Assembly (NCBI GenBank): GCA_015680685.1
Contig: MNCI01004172.1
Location: 62,001-126,000 of the forward strand
Direction: 5' to 3'
DNA length: 64,000 bases
DNA from: Gnetum montanum
Lineage: Eukaryota > Streptophyta > Gnetopsida > Gnetales > Gnetaceae
Part shown: in pieces, positions 55,421 through 64,000 of the stretch
Numbering within the stretch: position 1 is the stretch's first letter
Layout: the number at the start of each line of letters is the position of its first letter
Notes under the pieces: model-generated
What the model saw: only the letters and a program-made list of their open reading frames with translations
The model's database searches: none
Told to the model about the DNA's origin: nothing
Position numbers and translations under genes: made by a program

Positions 55421-56297
55421 TTGTGCAAGCAGAAGCAGCAATGCTTGAGACTTCTAACGGCAAGTTCATCTAGAAGACCAACTCCAAGCTCTAACTCTAC
55501 TTTTCCTTACATTCAACGTTTATTGCAATATTGTTCATCGCATGATGCTAGTATGTTACCACCACCACCTATTCAGAAAGATTTCTATCCAAAATTCTCT
55601 CTTCATACTTTTGAATTATTCTAGTCAATGGACATTAGTGAATGTGACCTAGGCATTATAGGATCTAGTTTACGTCACAGTAGCTCTCACTTTTTTTAAC
55701 CCAGGGGAGGTAGCAAAGTAGCAAAAATAAGGTTATCAATATATTCATCTTGCTGAAATAGCCATACACATTCATCCCCATTTTAATTATAGGTTAAAGA
55801 AACCTTACTAGATAGCTTTGATTGACAAAAGATTTAAATCTTTCCAAGATGCTATCATAACCCAAGCCAAGGGCAAATTAGTCATAGATGCCTTGATCAT
55901 CACAATCCCAAACTTTACTCTTTCTCTCTCAGATCCTAATTTTTGTAACAATTTAATGTTAATGACTTATATTCCTTTAGATATTATAGAACGGAGTATT
56001 TATTGTACAATAGGAACAAGATTCAGTTTTAAGTTATTTAGTTCTGTTAGTATAAAGACACTATTACCTTTTAGACAACAAGCTTTATCTATTGGATCTA
56101 CTAATTTAGAATATGGGATTCAGATAAATAATGAAGATCTCCCTATCCATAGATTGTTCCTAGATCTAGAAGATCTTTTAGAAGAATTTTATGATTGTAA
56201 AAAAGTCAAAAAAATTCTCTGTTTAAAACACCATCTAGAACCCGTAGATATTATGTTGAACTTAAACCTCCAAAGTTCCTACCTTATGATCCTCTAG
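55421..56297 (+). pseudogene. Pararetrovirus movement protein (30K type)
   Basis: Plus strand: an N-terminal part (RPTPSSNSTFPYIQRLLQYC, SMDISECDLGIIGSSLRHSS), then GYQYIHLAEIAIHIHP at about 55732-55780, and after a stop the open frame from 55818: DKRFKSFQDAIITQAKGKLV and TIPNFTLSLSDPNF (residues about 31-44). The 'DKR' and 'PNF.VSL.DPN' blocks are hallmarks of caulimovirid movement proteins, which widen plasmodesmata for cell-to-cell spread. LPIHRLFLDLEDLLEEFYDC is further on. At least three stops or shifts. Confidence 0.8.
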
Positions 56298-58335
56298 CTC
56301 CTATTGAAAAATCAAAAACAATAAAATTATTCAACAAATCCTCTTTGGAAGAAGATGAGGAAAGAATATAATGGATGAGTAGGATTTTCAAAGAATTAGG
56401 CATAAAAATGGATCCTAGGAAAATCATTAAACAAAAAGGTGAAAAAATGACAGTAGAAAAAAAAGGCAAGACAAGGATAGAGGATGCCTCTACTTCCTCT
56501 AAAGAAGAAGAAACATCCCAAGAAACCAGTAGTAAAACTCAAATCAATGAATGTATCCATCGAAATATCCATAAGATAGATAAAGAATTTAGGTGTATAG
56601 AGTGTGAAAAACTTCTGAAAATTAACATGAATACTGAAGAATCTAAAGAAATGGCTCACATGATGCAATAAAAAACTTTAGTAGAGCAACCCTCTAACAT
56701 CATAAAATTACACAATTGGACAAGTCATAAGTTAGCTTATGTCAGTGACCAAAATCTCATGACTTATGCAATAGTAAGGGAGGTATAAATAGAAGTTCAA
56801 GAACTCCATAAGATTTGTGTTCCAAAAGAAAAAGATAAAACCAAAGGAAAAAAATCTCAACCCACAACAGATAATCTTTATATAGACTCTCCTCCTTTAA
56901 CTCCTCCATCAAAATCTAAAAAGAAAATGAAAAATCTACACATGGTAGGAGGGCATTGCATACTATACCAAAACAAGAAAAAGGTAAGGAAGAGGAGTAG
57001 GTTAATGCAAATAAAGAAGATAATGATACTCTCTACATAGGAAGTGAAGGATCCTTAGACGACAAAGAAAAGAAATTACTTATAAAACTAGGAATAGTGT
57101 TCTAGGATCCTAAGGATCTCACAACCATGCAAGTAAGAAAAACATCTAATAAACCTCCACCTTATTTTAGTATGGATAAGAAATCCATTAAATAAAGGCA
57201 AAAAGAAATCGATAGAATTAATGGATTCATTTCTAGATAGATTATCTTAGAAAAGAAAACCTATGAACATGCCATCTTAAATGCCACACTGAACTTTGAA
57301 GGAATGCTAAAAAGATGGTGGAACTTTATTGAATCCCCTATCTGAAAAAATATTTTAAATAATCCATTTTTCATTTTTATTAATGCATTTACAAAATAAT
57401 TTTTAGGCAATAAAGTAAAAAGGGATAGTATGTATAGGGCTCTTTATTATAGCTCTAGATTACACAGGATCTAGGATCTCTCTCCTTTTCTTGAAATAAT
57501 GGAAGAATAGTACTATTATGGAAAACCCATCCATGATGTAAGGGCTAAAGAACATCTTTTAGGATGTCTTCCTACACAATTTGCTAGTTATTATCATCCT
57601 CAATTACAAAATGAAGAAAAGGATCTTGAAGAAATGAGTTTTAGTGCCATCACCAATTTTTAGAGAAAGTTACCAAAGACCTATGTATTCAGCAAAAAAC
57701 ACAAAAATTAGTAGGCTCATTAAGAAGAAAAATAGAAAAATATTTATGTCTAGAAATGTGCCCAAAAGACAATTTCTCAAAACTATTTAAAGAAAGAAAA
57801 CAACAGCAAAATTCATGTGAATGTAAACCATATAAGAAAGCTGTTTATCGTAAAAAAAACCTAAAAGGGTTTGGAGATGCAAATATGAGGATAAGCCAAA
57901 AAAGAAAAACTAGCCTAATAAACCTTTCAAGGGAATGCTTAAAAGAAAGCAAGGTTCTTATAAAAATTGAGAAGTTAGATGGTTTATCTATTCAGGTAAA
58001 CATTATGCTCATTACTGTCAGAAAAAGAATGATCATCCACACAAAGTAAATTTCATTGAAAAAATGAAATTAACTGAAGATGATATATTTCTCACATATG
58101 ATTCTAATATATCTTTTGCCAATGGTGATATCTACCTAAAATCATTAGATTAGTTTTCGAGTGAGGCTGAATTTGAAGATATCCCCTCTTATCATAATGA
58201 ACTAGGAACGTATTCTTATGATTCTAATTCGTTAGGGTATATGTACCATGTCTATATGAACAAACTCTTGGATAGTGAGGATGACATTTATTGTAAGGAT
58301 CAAACTTATAATCTATTAAAATTCTAGTTAAAACA
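56298..58335 (+). pseudogene. Pararetrovirus capsid region with CCHC remnant
   Basis: Follows the movement protein in the polyprotein. The first part (56375-56671) is Lys/Glu-rich with a Cys/His-containing ECIHRNIHKIDKEFRCIECE. Then a capsid-like core in broken frames (about 57060-57700: TYEHAILNATLNFEGMLKRW, FINAFTK, MYRALYYSSRLHRI, LPTQFASYYHPQLQNEEKDL). Near 57975-58018 a knuckle remnant keeps HYAHYC but lacks the two leading Cys of CX2CX4HX4C. An acidic tail (58080-58330) follows. The capsid would package viral RNA/DNA. Many stops. Confidence 0.65.
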
Positions 58336-58347
58336 ATTAGAAAAAAA

Positions 58348-58566
58348 ATGCAAAAGGTCCCTATAGAAGACTTACATAAGTTCCGTGCCTACAAGCAAAG
58401 AGTCAAAAACAAAAGAAATGAATTAGAGGCCCATAAACAAATGATAGAAAAATCTATAGGACTATATCAAGATTCACAAGATCCCAAAGATTTAGAAGAA
58501 TTAAATCTACAAAATCCAAAAGAACAAGAAACCCAAACTTCTTATGTACAAACCTCCATGTGGTGA
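58348..58566 (+). pseudogene. Pararetrovirus coil-rich segment
   Basis: Open for 72 codons: KVPIEDLHKFRAYKQRVKNK, NELEAHKQMIEKSIGLYQDS, rich in Lys/Glu/Gln with heptad-like spacing. It lies after the capsid tail, where caulimovirid polyproteins lead into the protease. The half ends here. Confidence 0.5.
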
Positions 58567-58570
58567 CAAT

Positions 58571-58940
58571 ATAGAATAAGGGAATCAAAAGAGATGTTCC
58601 TACACCACATAGCACCATGCACATCATGCCTTTACTTCTTTGCTACTTGCAACACCTATGCAAGGTGAAATACTTCTGTAGCCTTAGGTAAAAAGTTTCA
58701 TAAGAGCCATGAACTTACAAGTGGATGATAATTCAAGTGGTTCCAAGAGTAAATCTTAAAAAAGATCAATTTTTAGACCTAACAGTCCACCCAAATCATC
58801 CTAGGTATTTTTTGTTGCAAAATCCTCTCAAACTACCCAAAAAATTTTTACCAAGTCCCCTTCAAATGAAAAACCCCAAAACATTCAAATGGTCATGTTA
58901 TCCCATGTTGTGTCAACTACCAACCCTAGGAGTCCTCTAA
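58571..58940. other. Junction between pararetrovirus and Athila-like pol
   Basis: No domain recognised on either strand. The plus-strand frame at 58725-58940 is Pro/Leu-rich and could be gag-pro linker of the following element. Confidence 0.35.
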
Positions 58941-58944
58941 TCTA

Positions 58945-59240
58945 ATTGTAGATTACAAGAAATGATCTATGCAAGGTTCTATTAGACTCAAGTTCTAGTA
59001 TGAATTTGATTTTCCAAGAAATATACAAGACATGAAACTTCCCTCCATTAAAGAAATGTAATATTAGGCTAGAACTTGCAAACCAATCCATTACTATTTC
59101 ATTGGGATTGGTATAGGACATTGTGACTACTATCATTGGATGATCATATCTACAAATTTCCTAGTAATTATTGTAGATAATTGTAAGGAGAATTTCTCGA
59201 TTAGTATGGGGAGGACTTAGCTAATCATCATTAATGCTAC
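58945..59240 (+). pseudogene. Athila-like aspartic protease remnant
   Basis: Plus strand: CKVLLDSSSSMNLIFQEIYK (active-site loop, D-S-S where D-L-G/D-T-G is usual), then LKKCNIRLELANQSITI, SLGLV, a stop, DIVTTIIG, and FLVIIVDNCKENFSISMGR. Athila proteases read 'ALLDLGASVNL....V.LQLADRS...P.G..EDV'. A short linker at 59550-59790 follows (ELELPKTSELKSLKLKILPE), matching the usual 'LKPLP..L.Y..L' link to RT. Confidence 0.7.
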
Positions 59241-59799
59241 TAGGAATCAAAGGTCTCTATTTAGAAATTTCTAAGAAAAATGAATTTGACAAAATAGAAA
59301 AGAACAAAGTTCCATGTGTTACATATAGTGACACAAGGTGCAACTACATATAAAAGATATGGACAATCAAAAGCATAACTATTATAACATGCCAAATGTA
59401 TGCCAAATCCACTAGTATTCAAAGGTATCTCTATTCAATATCCATGAAATAGGAAGGCACCTAGTGATTGACTATAGACAATAACTCTAGTTCTACAATG
59501 TACATGGAACCAACTAAAATTCTCACAAGTGCATACACAAATAAGATGGATGAAATGGAGCAAATCAAATATCAACTCTCAAAAGCCAAAAATAGAAAAG
59601 AATTATAAGTAGATTCGAGAGAGTTGGAACTCCCAAAAACTTCTGAATTGAAATCCTTAAAATTGAAAATATTGCCAGAATCTTTAGAAAATATCTTCTT
59701 AAATAATGAAACACCATTAATTATAAATATCAACCTTACTAAGAAATAGAAGGAGAAGCTTCTAAAAGTATTCAATAAATGGCCAACAGCCTTTACTTG

Positions 59800-60620
59800 G
59801 TCATATAATGAGATAACAAGGATAGATCAATGTATATGCCAGCATCAAATCTACATAGACTCTACTATCATGCCTAAGAGATAGCCACAAAGAAGGTTAA
59901 ATCCAAAATTAAAAAGAGTCGTTAAAAATAAGGTAGAAAAAATTCTCAAATTTGGATTCATCTATCCTATGATAGACAATGAGTGGTTGATCTCACATGT
60001 CATTGTACCAAAGAAGGAAGGATAATGGAGATTTTGCATAAATTTCATGCTACTAAACATGGCCACTTTTAAAGATCATTTTTCCTTGTCATTTGTGTAT
60101 CAACTGTTAGATACCATTATAGGGCATAACTACTATAGTTTTCTAGATGCATATAGTGGCTATGATCAAATTCAAATCACTCTAGAAGAATAGGCCAAAC
60201 ATTGTTCATTGGTCCCTGGGACTTTCGCATATAGAAAGATGCCTTTTGGTTAGTGTAATGCTCCTACAACCTTCCAATGTCTAGTCCTCAGCATCTTTCA
60301 ATAGCAAACTGGTAGTGATATGGAAGTTTTTATGGATGACTTCTCCACCTACGATGCTAATTTTGAATAAGCTTTTGATCATATTAAGCAGGTACCAATT
60401 GATATGTGAAGATTAACTTGTGATTCTACTGAAAAAAGAGCCACTTGATCATCCAAGAGGGCATTTTCCTAGGGTACCAAATCTTAGAAAAAGACATTAA
60501 GATGGATTTTAAAAAAATAAGTTCATCCAACAAATTACCAAACAATCTCAAATAGTCAAAGATGTGAGGTCATTCCTTAGACATACTAATTACTATAGGC
60601 ACTTCATTGAAAATGATGCA
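59800..60620 (+). pseudogene. Athila-like reverse transcriptase
   Basis: Plus strand pieces: PQRRLNPKLKRVVKNKVEKI, LKFGFIYPMIDNEWLISHVI, VPKKEG, YYSFLDAYSGYDQIQI, GTFAYRKMPFG, CNAPTTFQ, and the catalytic MDDFS with both Asp kept (F-M-D-D at 60329-60340). Then LIIQEGIFLGYQI and an RSFLGH-like stretch in shifted frames. 'PQRRLNP', 'FLD.YSGY.QI' and 'GTFAYR.MPFG' are typical of the Athila branch of Ty3/gypsy. Several stops; not functional. Confidence 0.82.
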
Positions 60621-60744
60621 ATAATTGATGCAATAATCACCAAACCATTGGTTGAGCTCACTAAAAATGATGTAGTAATTAAATTGATTGAGGAATGTGA
60701 ACAAGCATTTTAGCACTTGAAATAGAAGCTCATAGAAATGCCAA

Positions 60745-61165
60745 TTCTACACATACAGAATTAGTTCAAAATTTTCCATATCATGACGAATGCATCCAAT
60801 TATGCATTGAAGGTAGTTCTTACATAGATAGATGATAAAAAAATATCCACATTACATCCATTGTGTAGGTATAAGCATTGTAGGTACACAACCTAATTAC
60901 ACCATAATAGAAAAGAAATTAATGGTAGTGGTGTATGTTCTTAAAAAATTTAAGTACTATGTGCTTGGATATCTCATTTTTGTGCATACTAATCACAATG
61001 CAATTCATTTCCTCATGAACAAGTCAACAGTGAGCCCCCGTGTTATATGATGGTTGGTGATTCTACATGAGTTTTATTTAATGATGGTGGATAAAAATGG
61101 TACTGAGAATGTTATTGCTAATCATTTTTCTTAGTTAATATGGGATCAAAAAGCTTATGAAGTGT
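60745..61165 (+). pseudogene. Athila-like RNase H
   Basis: NYTIIEKKLMVVVYVLKKFK (E of TIIEKKL), YYVLGYLIFVHTNHNAIHFL (the second catalytic Asp, usually V-Y-T-D-H, appears as T-N-H), then VIANHFS, where the usual VADHLS also has D changed to N. Partly open at 60832-61050. Both Asp-to-Asn changes match C-to-T/G-to-A decay. Confidence 0.75.
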
Positions 61166-61229
61166 CATTACTTGACTAATTTGTAGATGATTTACTCTTT
61201 GCCAAAATAACAAAGATTACAACATCACC

Positions 61230-62210
61230 CAGAATCATAAATTAGTATGATGAATTTTTTCCTACTTACTTACTCAGGCACTTCTACAAAATGGAACTAT
61301 AAATGACAATAATTTCTTCTCCAAGTTAAACACTAGATTGAAATAGAGGGCAACCTCTATAAAATCTATGCAAATGGCTTGGTCATATGATGTATATTAG
61401 ATAAAAATCAACTTCAAGTTCTGTAGCATGCTCATGAAGGTCTTGTGGGGGGCCATTATGCAACAAGGAGAATGACCATTAAAATCCTAATGACCAAATA
61501 CATTTGACTAACAATTACTGAAGACATCTATCATTTTTCCCATTCATGTAAATGATTTCAACAAAATGGAGAAATGACAACCTAAATGGAGGAATCACAA
61601 TAGTGGATTTAACGACTAAAGTCCTTAGACCTTTGTGAGATTGATTTCATGGGATCCATCAATCTCATGTCCAACAAAAAGTCTTACATTATTATTGTTG
61701 TTGACTATTATACCAAATGAGATGAATTTATAGTTGTCACTCACTGTACTTCTTTCATTGCAACTTAACTCTTTTAGCATTAGGTGGCAACTACATTTGA
61801 TGTGTCTAGGATATTAATTTCTAATAGTGGAACCTATTTCACTAGTACTACATTTCGCAAGTTCATGCAACACTTATGGGTGGAACATAAACTTACAACT
61901 CTTATCACCCCCAAGCCAATAGTCAATATGAAGTCACCAAAAAGAAGATCATAAGAATTTTGATATGAACCATTAGTAAGTATAGGAAGGATTGGAGCAC
62001 AAAACTCAATGATGCCTTATGGGCCTATTTCTCAACATGGAAACTCCCTATAGGCTACTCATCTTGTAAGTTAGTGTATGAAAAGTTACACAAGGTTCCA
62101 ATTCAAAATAAACTCCATATACTCACAATTACATGTGACCTTGACCCAAATATTTATTTGGCACATAAGGAAAGATTAATGATGCTCAACATACTAGATA
62201 AGAATTGAAG
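61230..62210 (+). pseudogene. Athila-like integrase remnant
   Basis: Broken frames: AHEGLVGGHYATRR-like zinc module near 61430 (H..H), TIKILMTKYIWLTITEDIYH, a central SLDLCEIDFMGSINLMSNKK (first catalytic D near 61640), SYIIIVVDYYTK, NGTYFTSTTF (second, in a degraded frame, near 61830) and a PKRRS/KIIRIL stretch near 61945. The order fits a gypsy integrase. No chromodomain and no 3' LTR were found. Confidence 0.65.
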
Positions 62211-64000
62211 GATAGCCCTAATAATGAATGAACTGCACAAGGCATACCAAAAATAACAACATGATGCTCAAATAAGAAAAGTATTATTTTAACTAAGAAA
62301 TAAGGTTTATATTGGAATCCCATGCATGTACCTTAATAGACTAAGTTTCAAATATTATGGAAATGATCATACATTGTACATTCAACTTTTTCTTGTGGGG
62401 CTATAACAATCTATCATCCAACAAGATCTCAAAAGCACATGCTAGTCAACATCTAATAATTGAAACCCTTGAAAAATTTCCAAGTAACCAATTACCAGCA
62501 CAAAAACTTAATGCAAGGGCAAGATCACTCTATTTGTAGAATCTTCCTCTTTTCACTTAGTTTTTGGAGAGAAGACCATCTACCTTAATCTCTTAAAGAG
62601 GATGGTAGTTTCATCTTTTTTTTACACCATTATTCATACATTTTTCACTTTTCTTTATATATTGATTTTCTTATATATTTTACTTTATTTTATTTCACTT
62701 TTTTCCTTTTCTTTTTCTTTTCCTTTTCCTCTTAATTTTCCTCTTACAAATTCTGATTTCATTTTATTACTGCTGCAACTATTGATAATTATTAAATGTG
62801 GTTATCTAAATTGTTATTTAAATATGCAAGCCAAATTTTCTTATGGGATTATTCTCTCTATTAATGATTTGTTAGTCATATAATGGTATGAGGTAGTGAG
62901 CTCATGACATTCACCCATTCAATATATCTCAATATGAGAATCTACATAATTGCAACACTTTTGTCCTTTCATGCTAAAACTAAAGATAACTTGTAATCTC
63001 ATTATCCAACAAACAAGGGAAGGACAAAGTGGGAATGAAAAAGGATATGATCTCAAAGATATTTGTTGAGTTCTCTTCTTGACTTCCTCCATGAGCCTTA
63101 TGACTCCCAAAGAAATGTATCATCACCCCTCTTGTAACTCAAAAAGGAAGTATATCTTCATAAAGTTTGGTCTCCAAAATTTCATTCTGAAAAAATGGAA
63201 ATTAAAATACACATCTATAAACATCTCTTGGCATACAAGCACTGGTTATGGGGCTGAAAAGAAATGTTGCTTATGCTTGAAGCCATCCCTCTAACTAAGG
63301 CCAAAATTTCTTCCTTGATTTCTCCAACTTATTCTTTCCTTATTCTTCTTCTTCTAGAGTGATGATGATCATCCCCTATGGTTTTTATATTTTCACCATA
63401 GTAGGAAGGAAGAAGCATAGCAATGCAAGGCCACTACTAATGGTATGAACTTGGTTTGGGACTAAAATGAGCTAGTATATAGATCACCTTAATCACACCC
63501 TTCACATGAACCTTTTGCCACAATGATTTGGATCTCAGGCCCCTATTCCTCTATAATCCTTTCAATATTTCATTTTCTTACCTCACTATTATGTGCCTTG
63601 TTCATTTTAATATTCTTAGTTTTGTAGGTTGCACAATCTTGAGGGCATTAGTATTTCAGATTGGTGTTTAACCTGGATCACCATTAAATTTCCAAGGTGC
63701 CCATCAACTCCTTGTGATGTGGTTATGCAAGGGTATTCTTAAGCATTAGCCTTCTTTAGGGAGGATTCACTTGCATAGCTCTTGGACCATCTAGTTTAAA
63801 CCCCCTCACCATGTTCCTTGATTTAATTGACTATAATCCTAATGACTTGCACTATCAAAACTTTATCTTTTATGATTTATTCTATTTTGCTTTATTTTCT
63901 ACTAATTTTGTTTCAAAAACATGCCTCGTTTATGCATCCATAATGCTCTTTTCACTTTATTCCTTAATAAATGAGCTTATTATTGATTGCTTATCTTATT
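62211..64000. other. AT-rich DNA to the window end, no recognised gene
   Basis: Includes a T-rich low-complexity stretch (about 62610-62760). It could be the 3' untranslated part or env-like region of the Athila-like element, but no motif or LTR was identified. Confidence 0.4.

Larger units (their letters stand above)
51870..58570. mobile_element. Endogenous caulimovirid-like pararetrovirus, head-to-head halves
   Basis: Two halves of one pararetrovirus genome lie in opposite orientations with their 5' sides meeting near 55400. The minus-strand half carries protease, RT, RNase H, an unknown C-terminal region and the promoter/poly(A)/primer-site region. The plus-strand half carries the movement protein, capsid region and a coil-rich segment. 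The combination of a 30K-type movement protein with gypsy-like RT-RNase H and no integrase is that of Caulimoviridae. Every reading frame is broken. The genus cannot be named from the sequence alone. The EPRV edges are approximate. Confidence 0.82.

Overview
The window looks like intergenic DNA from a land plant with a large, repeat-filled nuclear genome. It is AT-rich, dominated by nested and decayed LTR retrotransposons of the plant-specific Tat and Athila-like kinds, and also holds an integrated plant pararetrovirus, tRNA-derived SINEs and a pentatricopeptide-repeat (PPR) gene fragment. A gymnosperm would fit this old, slowly purged style, but nothing here proves it. I see no intact host gene, no CRISPR array and no bacterial feature. 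Two assembly gaps (4433-4978 and 45570-45991) and one single N (13549) are present.

Layout. 1-10.6 kb: an 88-bp composite tandem repeat, SINEs, Ty1/copia remnants (reverse transcriptase at 3.2-3.7 kb, 3' end of RNase H at 7.4-7.7 kb) and a small gene-derived island with a broken PPR fragment. 10664-17390: a complete minus-strand, gag-only LTR element (element 1) with 5-bp target duplications CCTTC. 17.4-22.3 kb: AT-rich DNA with several minus-strand SINE copies. 22.3-48.1 kb: a three-level nest. An old plus-strand gag-only element has its 5' LTR end and tRNA-Asp-type primer site at 22.83 kb. Its gag is interrupted by a solo LTR (23830-24667, duplication ATAGG) and by a second minus-strand gag-only element (element 2, 25615-47686, duplication GTAGA/ATAGA). 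Element 2 in turn holds a 15.3-kb plus-strand Tat-lineage Ty3/gypsy element (26470-41797, duplication CACAC). The old gag resumes at 47692.

48.1-52 kb: LTR fragments of another family in inverted orientation (48117 and 50289-50849), a SINE and local repeats. 52.0-58.6 kb: a caulimovirid-like endogenous pararetrovirus arranged head to head. Protease-RT-RNase H, an unknown C-terminal region and the promoter/primer-site region lie on the minus strand; the movement protein-capsid half lies on the plus strand. 58.9-62.2 kb: a decayed Athila-like protease-RT-RNase H-integrase without a recognised gag or LTRs.

How the parts relate. The three gag-only elements share LTR ends (TGATGAGT...ACTCATCA), a degenerate primer site complementary to tRNA-Asp, and a Gag with a Pro/Gln/Tyr-rich tail. 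None has a visible pol, so they would have needed enzymes in trans. The Tat element has the full enzyme set but many stops. It also holds two unusual things: arrays of small hairpins with changing stems but a constant TAAACT word in its non-coding spacers, and an uninterrupted antisense ORF of 176 codons resembling an FCP1/NIF-type HAD phosphatase domain.
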